From the NCBI GenBank assembly GCA_022410635.1, contig JAJVDF010000586.1, forward strand, positions 203,194-267,193: a DNA stretch of 64,000 bases. The letters are read 5' to 3'. Below are positions 17,392 through 35,300 of this stretch, in pieces (position 1 is the stretch's first letter; the number at the start of each line of letters is the position of its first letter). The position numbers were made by a program, and so were the translations under genes. A model generated the notes under the pieces. It was not told the origin of the DNA. It searched no databases and worked only from the letters and a program-made list of their open reading frames with translations. The stretch comes from Tretioscincus oriximinensis (taxonomy: Eukaryota > Chordata > Lepidosauria > Squamata > Gymnophthalmidae).

Positions 17392-17697
17392 AGAAGAAGA
17401 ACTGGGTTTTTATACCCTGCTTTTCTCACCAGAAAGGACTCAAAGCAGCTTACAAGGGTATTTTTTGCCCAAAGGTTTACATTCTATCTTCCCCACCAGG
17501 CTGTGATGGTTCCCATTTATCTAATTGCAGTCAGTTGCCATTTCTTGCAATTCTTGCTTTTGAATAGCAGGGTTGGCTAGAGCTGCAGGCTAGTAGAAGG
17601 TGCTCCACCCCCCCATCCCCCGTCCCACACAGGGCCTCAAAACCCGATCTGTCAGACGAGAGACAGTCTCCTTAGCGACTGAGCCATTTGTNCCTGC
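17392..17697 (-). mobile_element. tRNA-derived SINE (Sauria-like)
   Basis: Minus-strand copy, about 10% diverged by eye from 15834-16148. It directly abuts a SINE of the other family at 17158-17390. Confidence 0.8.
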
Positions 17698-17699
17698 AA

Positions 17700-18060
17700 A
17701 AAAACAGTAATACNCAGCAAATGAGATTAATATGCTGGATTTTGGATAACGAAATCACNAGTCAGACACTTCCCAAGCGTCTAGGACTGTGTGATGTATT
17801 TTCGTTTGATGAGCACAGATCCNATTAAGGTGGCCTTTTGCAAACGACAGGTCATGATTTTGTCAATGTTTATTGTTTTCAGATGCCGTCTGAGATCTTT
17901 TGGCACAGCATCAAGAGTGCCGATTACCACTGGGATCAACTGTACTGATTATGCCAGAGTCGTTGCAGTTCAGTTTTCAGATCCTGATACTGGCTGAGTT
18001 TTTCCTGTTGTTTTTCATCAATTCGACCGTCACCTGGTATGGCAACATCTGAATTTGAAA
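17700..18060 (-). mobile_element. Non-LTR retrotransposon 3' fragment, same family as 48420
   Basis: On the minus strand KLWDFQIQ and GDGRIDEKQQEKLSQYQDL, then gttctagacgcttgggaag-like sequence, match the fragment at 48420-49220 (gacacttgggaagtgtctga). The trinucleotide array 18076-18524 interrupts or abuts it. Confidence 0.55.
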
Positions 18061-18075
18061 GTCCCAGAGTTTTGG

Positions 18076-18446
18076 CATTATTATCATTATCATTATTATT
18101 ATTATCATCATCATCATCATTATTATCATCATCATCATCATCATCATCATCGTTATCATCATTATCATCATTACCATTATTATCATTATCATCATCATCA
18201 TCATCATCATCATCATCGTTATCATCGTTATCATCATTATCATCATTACCATTATTATCATTATCATTATCATCGTTATCATCATTATCATCATCATTAT
18301 TATCATTATCATCGTTACCATTATTATCATTATCATTACCATTGTTATCATTAACATCATCATTAGTATTATTGTTATTATTATTATTATCATCATTATT
18401 GTTATTGTTATTGTTATTGTTGTTGTTGTTATTGTTGTTATTGTTG

Positions 18447-18524
<78 letters not shown>
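18076..18524. repeat. Long ATC/ATT trinucleotide array
   Basis: About 450 bp of interspersed TTATCA and ATC triplets that becomes an uninterrupted TTA/ATT run from about 18447 to 18524. It ends about 390 bp upstream of the TUBB2A ATG. Length polymorphism is likely. Confidence 0.97.
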
Positions 18525-18528
<4 letters not shown>

Positions 18529-18639
18529 CCTTCTAATAGATTTATTAGAAAGGATCCCTTCTGGGCCCCCTGCTGGGCTGCTCCCTAGACGACGCTCCCC
18601 ATAATAACTGACCTCTGCTGAGAGGTCCAGGGGAACAAG

Positions 18640-18913
18640 TGGCGCTGCGGCCCTGCCCACGCCCTCCCCCGCGCGCACGAGCCCACGGGCCCCCGTCTCC
18701 AGATGGACCCCAGCGCCGTCCTGGGAAGGCCGCAGGAGTGAGCGGAGGGGGCGGAGCGTGGCGCCTCCTCCCCTGCTTCATAAGGGGCCGCCGCCCGCAC
18801 TGGCGCGCTCACTCGCTCTAGGTCCAGGCGCGCGCGGCTCTCGGTGCCTAGGAGAAAGGCGAAGGGTGGGGAACCAGCCGGCTGGGGGAGAAGCTGCCGC
18901 CGCCGCCGCCGCC
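18640..18913 (+). promoter_or_regulatory. TUBB2A promoter / CpG-rich 5' region
   Basis: CpG-dense DNA just upstream of the ATG at 18914, with a GC-box-like GGGGGCGGAG near 18746-18755 and a weak TATA-like TTCATAAGG near 18778-18785. The 5' leader has a CCG triplet run immediately before the ATG (about 18897-18913). A long trinucleotide repeat ends about 390 bp upstream of the ATG. The TATA assignment is weak. Confidence 0.5.
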
Positions 18914-24195
<5,282 letters not shown>

Positions 24196-24543
24196 GATTA
24201 AGTAGGTTTAGTGCAGNTGGGCAAACGTTCAGGATGTAATNTGGCCAACCATACTGATGCATGCTTTTTCAGTTTTAATTGATGATTTCACTGTTGCTTG
24301 TGTCAACAGTTTTGTAACTTCACTTATGGTGTAACAGTAGCAGCAAAGGATTTCTGGGAATGTTTTGTCTCTCTAAATGTTTGATCTCTAAAGGGCATTT
24401 TTGTTTCACAAGGGCATGTGTGGATTCTTTATTTCTAAAATTATGTATCANAATTTAGTAGGTAAATAGGCTATGAGTCCATAAAAAATTATCATGATAA
24501 TAAGCATTTCATTATGAAAAGCATAACCTTTTTTCTTAATAAA
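24196..24543 (+). promoter_or_regulatory. TUBB2A 3' UTR with AATAAA signal
   Basis: Homologous to 6570-6938. It is identical at resolved bases for about 145 nt and then shows substitutions and small indels. AATAAA lies at 24538-24543. Homology to the flank of the first gene continues to about 24970, so the tandem duplication unit includes several hundred bp of 3' flank. Confidence 0.6.
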
Positions 24544-24979
24544 TCAAAAGGTTTTCTAAAAATCCTATGCTGTGACTTGCCCAGAGAATTTAGAACAGCA
24601 AATATAAATGTAAAAAAATGAATAAAATGAGCGCTGAGCATGTATGCTATAATGGTATCATTATCTGCAGAACTGCTAGACATCAAATAAGGTTTTACCA
24701 TATAAATATTTCCTTCTTCCCTCATGTATTGGGCTAGTTCGCCTTCTTACATTTTCTGTGACAGTCAAAATATGGTGACTTTGGAATAGTTGGCAGGCCA
24801 GTATTCTACACTAGCCCAATAGGGAATACAGATTTATTCTTATCTCTCTTCTGCAAAAAATCTCTCACAGAAAATACAGACGTACGCTTTAGTCCATACT
24901 GGACTTAGGCAAGTAGTCTCTTGCTTTGATGCTTATTGAAACAACATTGACCTTACTTAATGCAGTTTTTAACAGATTT
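24544..24979. other. Duplicated tubulin 3' flank
   Basis: Matches about 6939-7425 (shared cttacattttctgtgacagt, ctgcaaaaa, cagaaaatacagac, gaaacaacattgac, aatgcagttttta), with deletions. The match stops where the tubulin relic begins. Confidence 0.8.
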
Positions 24980-25193
24980 GAGGCAGAAAGCAATATGAAT
25001 GGACCTGGTCTCTGAATATCAACAGTAGCAAAATGCCACTGCTGATGAGCAGGGAGAATTTGAAGAGGAAGGAGAAGAGGATGAGGTTTAGGATTAAGTA
25101 GGTTTAGTGTAGCTGGGCAAACATTCGGAATGAAATCTGGCCAGCCATACTGATGCATGCTTTTTCAGTTTTACTTGGCGATTTCACTGTTGC
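24980..25193 (+). pseudogene. Truncated beta-tubulin 3' end (C-terminal codons plus 3' UTR)
   Basis: About 215 bp match the last ~35 codons and early 3' UTR of the two intact tubulin genes with visible divergence. Recognisable parts are GAGGCAGAAAGCAA (EAES), the acidic-tail codons, the stop, and the TAGGATTAAGTAGGTTTAG stretch. It has an inserted base after ATGAATG and an in-frame stop (CAACAGTAG), so it cannot code. It follows directly on the duplicated 3' flank of TUBB2A and ends abruptly. It is a relic of a third copy or of an unequal-crossover junction. It is not a processed pseudogene, because it has no poly(A) and lies inside the array. Confidence 0.85.
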
Positions 25194-26278
25194 CACACTT
25201 AGCAGTCTGCCCATTGTATTATATGATTTCTATATCACTTTATTAGCCCAAATATTTTATTAAGGAATTATCATGAAAGATGTTCGAAGTCTGTTGCAAT
25301 AAATTTATAGGAACTTCTCTTTTTAATACAGGAGGAGTTTGGTTGGCTAGAATGATGAAAATAAAAGATTATTTGTGGCAAATTGTTAATATTTTATCTA
25401 ACTTAATATGAAGATTTATCAGTCGCCAGGTGGCTGAGCAATGTAGATGAAATCTAGAATTTTTGATTTGGAAAAACTGATTTGAAACGCAACCAGAGAA
25501 TTACGTTCTTCATAACCACGACCCAGCAATTTTCTTACAGTCTCGCAGTGCATATTACAAAAGTATTTATCTTTTCACTCCAAATTGTGTGTTGGATGTC
25601 CCAACCTGTAAGTGTATCTTAATTTTAAAGTTTTACAGTGTTTCAGTCTACAGCAGTACTATGGAACTTTGCTCTATAGGGAAGGACATTTCCATTCGTT
25701 AGTGGTGCTGCTAAGTTCTTTTTAAGTCCAGTAGTTAGAATATATTTATGGAAGGGATTCTGATCACATGGCTCAAATAGTACCTGTCGGTTTGTCTGCA
25801 GAGAAAGGTGCAGAACTATCTTGAATCTTGACTTGGAAGAGCACAAAGGGAAGAGGGTGGTGGGTGCATATTCAGCTGCAAATGTACTACAAGAAGTGCA
25901 GGAGTAGAGTTAGAAAGCATGCTTCTTTACTATTTCTGTGACAGTGATTTCCTATNTTGGCATTTTTTGTGCACTGTGTAAACTCATCAAGGATTTCTGT
26001 AATAAAATCAAGTTATTCACTGGCTGGCGTGTTGTCATTGTTGAGGCCCCTATTTAAATGCATAAATAATTACTATTTTTTATGTTTTACCTTGGGATAC
26101 AGACAACCATGTTTATAAACAAATGATTGAAAGTGACACATGAAAAGTCAGATTTTAATCTTAAAATTTTAATCATTGGAATATTGCAAGATACCATCCA
26201 TTTCCAAGAGGAAAAATATTGCTTGCCTTTCTATTACATTTCAACTTAAAATTTAAGAAATGAATCAGTTATCAATTT
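25194..26278. other. TUBB2A-BPHL intergenic / BPHL 3' UTR region
   Basis: No coding sequence seen. It must contain the BPHL 3' UTR on the minus strand. A minus-strand AATAAA occurs at 25239-25244, but I cannot tie it to BPHL. A plus-strand gtaataaaatcaag lies near 26000. Confidence 0.5.
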
Positions 26279-26366
26279 TTAAAGAAGAAATTTTTCTACT
26301 ATTTTATTAAATTCATCTGCAAAGCGTAGGTGTAAATTGTGTTTTCCTTCTGGCATCAAATGCAGC
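26279..26366 (-). CDS. BPHL: BPHL terminal exon with catalytic His
   Basis: The last coding exon encodes LHLMPEGKHNLHLRF followed by a short C-terminal helix and ends in TAA (26279-26281). The His of GKHN is the expected catalytic base. The exon is too short to be prominent as an open frame and was placed by homology and splice phase. Confidence 0.9.
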
Positions 26367-29300
26367 CTAAAAAGAGAAATGAACAGGTTTTTGATTCATA
26401 TGGAAAAGATCTTTCTTTTACCATGAGCCAAATATGATATACAAACCAGCAGAGACAGAATTGCTTGAATTCAAAATGTAAGAAGGCACGTTTGTTCTGT
26501 TACTATCATTCCACACCTTCCAAAGCTTTGCAGGACAGGGATAACCTTTGTGACACCACAACATAGGTATTGGCAGGCACTGTGGTCAATCTGATGCGCA
26601 TATTCAGAGTATTCTTAGGCCACATATTCAGAAACTCAAAGTAACACATTCCTTTAGCTTAATTTGAGCTTTTAGTAATTTACATGCATGGAAAAGGTCT
26701 GGAAATGTATGCCATGTTGTTGATGAATCATTGATGGCTTTGCACTGCTACTGAGCTTGATCCTGCCCTGAAGCAGGGAGGCAGAGAGGATTTGACACTT
26801 AATCATAACAAAATCTATTACAAACTAACACAAATATTTTGTACTGTAGCGTATTTTATTCCCAGCTCTCAAAGTGCTGTATTGATACTCTTTACAATGA
26901 CCCCCAGCTCATAAAGGTTATGAGATGTAAACTAGTTCATAGATTAGGGTCAGTCCTGCTGATTTAATCACAGCAAGAACAGCATAGGTTGGGAAAACCT
27001 GTTTTGCGACTGTTACAGGCATCACTAGTTACATCTTATTTCAAATATTTATGTACTATCAGAATTAAGCCTCGGGCTGTAGCATGGACCCCGGGTTGTT
27101 CTTCCTCCTCCTCCTCTTCCTGTGTTTTCTCTCTGCTCCTTATCTTTCTTTCCTTTTCCCATCTTTTCTTCCTTCTCTTCCTTCTGTGCTTTGTCTTTTT
27201 TCTTCTCTCTTTTCTGTCCTCATTTTCTTTGTCTTCTTCCTTCCCTCTTTCCCGCTATCCTTTGTTTCTCTCCTTGCTTCTCCCATTCCTCCTTTCTCCT
27301 TTCTCTTCTGCTCATCTTTTTTTCTTCCTTTCTCCATCTTGCTTCCTTATCTTCTGTTCTTCATTTTCTTAATCTTCCAGTTCTCCCCCCCCTACTCTCA
27401 TTTTACTTTCTCCCCCTGCCTCCCTTTCTCTTACCACTGTTCCATCTCTTCCCCCCCTCCCCCATTTTACTAGTTGGCCCAGTGAGAACCAGCCAGGTGA
27501 AGCCAGCACCAAAGGGTCGCTATGCCTTCATCGGAATCCTTTGCCGCAATGGGGAACAGCCAAGTTATTGCCTAGATTGGCTGTCCAGGCGTTGGCTGGT
27601 GTAGGCAATACAAACCTGACTGGTCCCCATTACATTGCATATTAATTTGCGTATGTGCATTTAGAGTTACCAGAAATAAGCAGTTCTGCATTTTTTTACA
27701 ATTGTAAAAAAAGGCAATTTAAACAAATGCAGCTTTGATCTCAGGATCACCTGACATTTCTCCTTTTATACACCCATTAAAATACAAAACTTACTGTCTT
27801 GTTTTTTTCTGATAATTCCATGTGTAACCCAGTCCTCCTTTTAGCCCTAATGAAAGCGTTCCCAAATGCAATATGTGCAGCACCCTTTGTTGTCTTCTGG
27901 CCTACTTGTACAGTCAACGTGCTTGCTAAAACATACTGTCCATCTTTGTGAAAATGAAAAGAAACATCCATAAATATAAAACCCTGCTTTGACTTACTGT
28001 GAGTCTTTGATATNCTTGTGAAGATACTCAGGGTGAAAGCGTGGAACCAGTGGATCTTTTTCACCATGTAGTATTAAGGTTGGACATTTAATATTATGCA
28101 GTAAAGACTGACAAATGCTACCTGAAAGGTAAATTTACAAGCACATAAACATATATTTAAATATGGCCAACAAGTGTGACTTTTGAGTATAAAAAGGGTT
28201 GTACTGTGTAGCATTATCTATTGAACTGATAATGATCAGTAATTTCACCACAGCAAATCTCTCAACAAAATCCTTTGATTAGTTCAGTCATAGTAATTGT
28301 ATTTCATAGTCAGTGTTGGAAGAGTCCCCCAGGATCATTAAGTCCAGTCTCCTACTCGATGCAGGATTCACGAAACCATCCCAGACAGATGGCTCTCCAT
28401 CCTCTTTTGAAGTCTTCCAGCAAAGGAGAGCTCAAGAGCACCTATTACAATCTATTTCTTCTTCTCATTGACAAGGAAATCTAAATGTCCTTTATGACTT
28501 ATAGAATCTTGCTCCTTGTGCATTGATAGTCTACCTGCTATTGAAATCTATTGTTGGTAGAAACCTGTATGATTGCATTGCATGAACCTTATTTTTGAAA
28601 AATAAAAATCTAAATTCTGAATGTAAGAAGACTAACCCACTCCCACAATATATATAAACATAGCTCTGGCTACAGGAACAGAAAGTATCAAATGCCCTGA
28701 AAACAGAATACATGGGGAAATCCTGTGTATTAAATTTTGACTCGTGATCCCAGAGTCAACAGCAAATCAGAATAGATGGGCAGAAATATATACTGTTATC
28801 TTAATGTGTTCCCTTAATTGTTTTGAGCAGTATAGATCTTCCAATCAAACATCTCAGTGTTTCAAATTTAAAAAGCATCCTATCTGAGCATAAAGGTGAA
28901 GAGTAATGAAAGAGTAAGTCTTATATAGTGCTATAAAAAGAAATGGCACTTGAAAAGTGACCAATGTTTTTTTTNAAAAAAGGCTCAATCACCTAGTGAT
29001 GATAGCTGTTGTACACTTACTGTATATTCTAAGTTTAGATCTCGCCTCTAATTCACATTAAAGGACAGAAAATGCACTAGTGAATCTGTTGACTTCAGTG
29101 CAAGTTAGTTGTTTATAATACATAGAAAAAATTGATTCTGTCCTGTAAGAAATCTTGTATAAGGATTCATGGTGCATAAAAGGGCTTTGTTATGTGCCAA
29201 ATGTCTCTACTGTCTGTGATCTGTTTGCTTGTCTTGTTTTGTAATGAATTTGCACCAGTGGATGGATGGATGTCTTGATGTTGCCTTCGGAATGGAGCAA

Positions 29301-32300
29301 CAGACAGGACTCTTGAAATACCATTTGCAGGGAGTCATGAACAGGTGCGTATTTTGCTTTCCTCTGTTCGGACTGCCCAGGTGCATCTGATGGGCCTCTG
29401 TGTGACACAGAATGCTGGACTTGATGGGCTGTGGCCTGATCCAGTATGGCTCTTCTTATGTTCTTATGACATTTAACAAAAATACATACTATCTCAGTTG
29501 ATACAGGACCAATAATTCCTTCAGGACTATCCAAATATTCTACCATGCTATGTGAGTATATTTAAATGTTTTTAAAACATATCTAATGCTTGATGCTTAA
29601 TAGTAGTTTTATGAACTTTAATATATTTGCCAATTAAAAAAATAGTCTTTAGAGATGTTCTTGCAAGGATATTTTGGTATACAGCAATTAATACTGTGCT
29701 ATTTTCTTGGTCTTACAACTAATTCTCAGCACCTCACATGATATAACTTCTGTCCTTGATAACAGCACCTGCTATTCCAAAGGACATTTATGCCCTTGGC
29801 TGAAAAACTCAGCCANGGCAAAAATTGGTCTTGGACAATTAACTGCTTTTTAACTAAACTGGCAATGATTGACTTAGGCACAGAACTGCAACTAAGGGTA
29901 GATTCATTTGTGTTTAGGGCAAAACCCAGAAATACCTCCTGTGCAAATAGGCAGTGTGTATTTTCCATGGCCTTTAATTACTCAGTTAGAAGCAGAACTA
30001 CTAAATAATAACACTGATTAACCTAAGGGTTATTTTTAGGTTTTAGAGCTGTCCAAGTTGCAATTGCCTTCATAAATGTACAGTAGATTGTTAATACTAC
30101 TTGTATTGTACATAATGTAACAATTTTTATCCTGCATTTTTCCTTGTTATATGCTACTTAATTCAGAGGAGCAAAAAGCATCTTACATAATGTTCTGTCC
30201 TTCTCTTCACAACAGACACTTAAGTATCTCGGGCTGAGAGAGCAATAAAGATCTGTGACCAGCCCAAGATCACCAAGCTGTCTTCACATAATAGTGTGAA
30301 ATCAAACCAGGAGACTACCAGATAAGAGTGCAACACTCTAACTACTGAAAAACAGATCAGACTGAAAATATCTGTGTGATAGTTACAATGTCACTGCTAC
30401 TTTTTTCTCACACACTTAAAATTCCAGTAGTTTCAAGGAAAAAAAATCATAAGCAACAGGCAGACTCAGGTAAACATTTACTATTATGGAAAATCTGGAA
30501 CTGTTGCCCTGATATTCTGAGACTAAGGCTGTATCCACATACCATTTTCATTCCACTACTATAGAGAAATATTCCACATTATTCCACATTAAGGCATTGT
30601 GTGGACTGGTTTATTCCAGGATGTCCATGCTTTATTGTGGAATATAGAGGAATAAATAAGTGATGTGTGGATGCAGCCTATACTGGAAATGCCATTGGTA
30701 CATCTAAGAGACATCCTAACACTCTAAGGAGAACTACAATTCTAATAGCATCATTCTCTGATTTTTATTTTATTTTGCCAGCAATTGGGTAACTTGGAAT
30801 TTTTTTATTTCTCTTCTTATTGAGATTTATGGGACTCGGTGCGCTGTTCGTTATTGAAACTGTTCTGGTTGTCAGGTGTTTTATAGAGGGCTGAAAAATG
30901 CTGCTGTGAAACAACCAGAGATTATAGGGTAGTGTGGAAGCTTCAGTCTCAGATAGGCTTGTTGTAAAAGAAGCTTCATTAGGCATTGTGGTTTCATAGC
31001 ACAATTATATATTGGCCAGCAGAACTGGAGGCATGCAAGCTGATAAAAAGATGTACCCCAAAGGGGTTCCTCCTATTTTTTGGGAAACTGACTTCATTTT
31101 GGTGGGAGCTGATCTGAATGAATGAAACTAAAACTTTCATCTGCCCCATAGTTNTGATGGACAGATGCTGCCTTGTGAAGATAGGAGCAGACAGCAATGA
31201 ATCTAAATGCAGCAAATGTCTTGGATAATTTTGATGTGTGAATTTTGTAGACTATAGAGTTGCACAAAATGGGATACTGAGCTCCCTAAAAGAACCCAGA
31301 CCTTTTGGAAGTCAGTTATTCACATGGGCTAGCCCATCATAGCGCCCATTTGCATGGCTCAGTAACGTGTTTTAGGAGCCCGCTGTAGTTGTGCCTTAAT
31401 AGATCCCTAAAACCCATTACTGAGCCCTGTGCAAATAGGAACTTCTACTGGCCTTAGTCTACCTTCAGAATGGAAAACCACAGCAGCAAAATGAATAATT
31501 TTATTTCCAATATCTAAATCAAAGGTGATTTTTCTGTACAAAAGAATGCTAAAAGAAAACTGTTTTCCACTTTGAAGTTGGATTAAACCTTGGGTCTAGC
31601 CACAGCCTTAGGAAAACCACCTATGCATCCTGGAGATTTTGAGGGTGTTGTTAACCTATATGATCAGAGCTGTCAATGGTTAGATTGACTCCTGTTGTTT
31701 ATAAGACATATGCAAGCTCTGGTAAGCACACCTACCCCTTTCCCAAGAGCTTAGCAGGCACGCTAAGCCCTGTGAACATCTGGCTTCCAAAGGAAGGTGT
31801 AGGCCTCTTTAATGTAAAGAGGCACCTCAGCACTTAAATCAAGAAAACCATAATTAACACTGCAGTTCTAAGCATGCCTACTGAGAGGCAAGTCTGATTG
31901 AGTTCAGTGATAGTTACTAGGCTTATGCCAAACCAATGTTTGGTATTAGCAAACTGCATAAAGAGAGCCAGTACTCTATCCGTCAAGCCCAAACCTTTAT
32001 GGAAATGAGGCAAATGTGAGAGTGAGGAGGCTAAAAATGAACAGATAAGAGCCCTGTTCTCTCCTGCTATTTCCCATGCAATAAGAAGCGGGAGAGGACT
32101 ACTGCATTGGAGAACAAGAGAACACTTTATTAATTTTGTTGTGCTCACCTGTTCTTCACTTTTTCTTCATTGTTATGGAAAAACTGGGCATACTCTGGTT
32201 CAACATAAGTCTATTACTTCTAAGAAAATGAAGTCGGGATTACTATGTGAAACAACACTAATCATTTCTGTATTGAGGACTATTCCAGATCGCTATTCCA

Positions 32301-35300
32301 AGATACATCCCAGAGTAAGAGACAAAATGGAAAAGCTGCTTTCTTACCTTCTGGTCTGTTTTTAAACTGGGAAATTCCATCCACCCAGGCAGCACAGGTT
32401 TTACTGAAATAATCATATCCATACATTTCTTCCATCGGTTTTCTGGCTTTTTCACTCCATTTTGAAACATCACGAATAGCTAACAAAAATTAGAATTCAT
32501 GTTACATTTTCAATTGCTGTAAAATATTTTGAGGCTGGGAAGTCTTAATTTCCTTAGTGACTACTTCCCAGATATTGCATCACTAGAAACTAAGTTTACT
32601 CACAAATGACTTGTCTGTGTGTTTTATTTAAATCCTGTCTTTCTTCAGAAGTCTTCGAGGCACAACATTTTAGTCTCACAACAGTATGAGATAGTTTAGA
32701 CCAGAGCCAGACATGTACTTTTAATCTAACTTCAATCCAGTTCTTCAGAACTATAGTTGAATTAAAAGTATGTGTGTCTGTAACCCGTGATTCTCTCACA
32801 CACGTCTTTGCTCTGGCTTTATTTCAAGCCTAAATATCAGGTCAAGGAGATCTTCATTAAGTCTGCAAATATGATTAATCGTCTGTCTTGTGCAGCAAAC
32901 CACTTGATAATTTCACACAAAATCATTGTGGCACAGGGCAGGCGGCAGTACGGGATCTAAAGAAGATTCTGCCATCTCCTTGCCAGGAACAATCCTAAGG
33001 CTTATCTTGGTGTCTGTCAGCAACTTCTTTGCTAGGTCTGATGGTTTACACAAGCCAGCAAAATGATCACTAACTTCCGTTTTTATTGTTTGGCTTCTAG
33101 AAGTCCAAATTAATCCTATCATGCAAGCGGTTAGCAAATGTTGAAGTAATAATTGCTATTACAGGAAGCTTAGCATCACTGCTCAATTCTCCATAATATA
33201 TTATGGATCAACTATCCTAACAATATGGGTATATTCAGATCTAGCAGAGACCCAGAATTCTCCTGGTGCTACCTTGGGAATGTCACACATAATTGTCACA
33301 TGCCCAATACAGCCCTCTTGTATGAAAGCAATATACCATAACATCACTGTTATGGCAAGTTTGCTTTATTCTGGCATATCCAAGTATAATAGAATACATA
33401 AACTGAGTCTGGACGCAGACTCTGCAAAGTTCAAATCTGAAACAAAAGGGCTGTTTTTAATATTTTTTAAGTGCAGTGAAAACAACACAATAATATATTT
33501 TTGATTGAAAGCCACAATTTTCTCTTTGGCCCTGCCCTCACTGAGCCTTACATCTCGGTACAAAGTCTGGCTATCCACATGCAAGTTATAACATACCCCA
33601 TTCAGCTATGTTGGAAACGTACCATTGTAAAGTTTTATATCCTCTTCGGTAACGCTGGCATTGGCTCCCCAAACCACCATTTTATGGACAACATTTGGAT
33701 ATTTTGCAGCAGCAATCAGTGCCGTTATTCCACCATCGCTCCATCCCAGTAAAGAGAACGTCTTAAATTTCAGGGCCTTTTTTAATATAGGGAAATAGAT
33801 TGGAATTAAATGGAATAGTAAAATATAAGATTTAATAATGTTGATATTCTGGTAACATTTAGTCCTATATCCATTACAGTATCCAATATTATTTTGGACA
33901 TTTTTTATATTAATTGAGGGCCATGGTCAGAAATGCAAACACTAGTCTGGTTATAGAGCTATTTAAAGGTGTCTGTCATATCTTGGTTCATGAGGGGCTA
34001 TTGCTAGAAGGCAGCTCATAATCTGTTGGACCCTTTCGTATCCCCGAGTTACAGTGTGTGAAAAGGAGCTCATGTGTTGAATTTTTTGTTTTGGCTGCAC
34101 AAATGTAGCACTTTGGGATGAAATTGTGGTAACTGTTTTATAGGGCAAAAAGTTATTTTTATTGTCAACAAGCACCTCTCCATATTGCCAAGAAGGTATG
34201 GAAATACCTCTTAGTCAGAGGAATGAGGTGTTTCAACAAGTCTTTCCATCTTTATCATGGAAACACAACTGAAACTCATGATAAGGGTTTATCTGACAAG
34301 GCTACAGAAACATTATACTCCCAAACATAAACAGATCATCATGTTCATAAATGCTATAGACCACAAACACGCTTATAAAATCAAAGGCTTCTTCCTAAAC
34401 TAACACCTCAAACTGCAAGACTAAAAGTAGTTCTGAGGACAACACAGCAAAAGACCAGTTTATTTCTGTTCAGTGTGTATTTACCTGCATCAGGTCAACA
34501 GCATCCTTTGCATCTCTTTCAAAAAAATCTGGAGGAAAATCTCGAAGTGGAGGGATTGACTTTCCATAACCACGGGGATCCCAGGCTACAATTGTGAAGA
34601 GTTGCTTGTTCATAGATTTCAGTTGTGGCTCAAAATCAGTCTGACCACTCCCTAGATCACACATTGCAAAAGAATTTTATCAGCAATTTAAATGTTTATA
34701 TACTTAACAAGCCTAAAAAAAAAATTATATCCTTTTCTTGACAGAAAGTTTTATATAATTGGTATCTAAAATGCCAGGTAGTCCCNTCACTGGTCAAATA
34801 TGGCCAACTAGATATTGAATTTCATTTATATATATATTTTTGGTCCATGGAATTTGGATTTCCCTTTCTAATGGAAATAGTCCCAAACGAAACACTGGCA
34901 TGCTAACTTTTGAGATAATTCGGTGACTGAATGCAAGGTAAGGCCCTTTTTGCACAGACTTGCTAATACTTATCAAATGTATAATAACAGCTTCTTATAG
35001 CACATTAGTGTGGAGCTTGGGTGGGGAACCTTTTTCCTGCTAGGGGCCATTTCGATATTTTTGACATTACACAAGGGCCAGTCCCCCTCCCCCCACCCAT
35101 GCCCANAGAATCATGAGCTTTCCAATGTTCCACCAACCCCTCACTGTCTCCCTCCATTCATTTTTTGTATTTCTCTCCTTATTTTAATAACAAAGTGAGG
35201 AACCTTTATTTAGCCAGGGAAGCTTAACGTGGGTACATGTTGGTGGCAGACCAAGTCGTTCGGAGAGGAGCATGCTGGGGCTGGATCAAATGGTNCCATG

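Noticed and set aside
18076..18524. CRISPR-like or satellite array
   Set aside because: A simple trinucleotide microsatellite without spacers in a vertebrate genome.
17977..18678. 233-codon minus-strand frame of Asn, Thr and Ile/Met runs
   Set aside because: It is a translation of the ATT/ATC microsatellite joined to a retrotransposon scrap.
26000..26030. Plus-strand gtaataaaatcaag as a tubulin poly(A) site
   Set aside because: More than 1.8 kb past the TUBB2A stop and outside the homology shared with TUBB2B. Nothing links it to a transcript.
27084..27604. Long overlapping open frames (up to 160 codons)
   Set aside because: They run through the polypyrimidine tract in all three plus frames; low-complexity Ser/Leu/Phe sequence is a compositional artefact.
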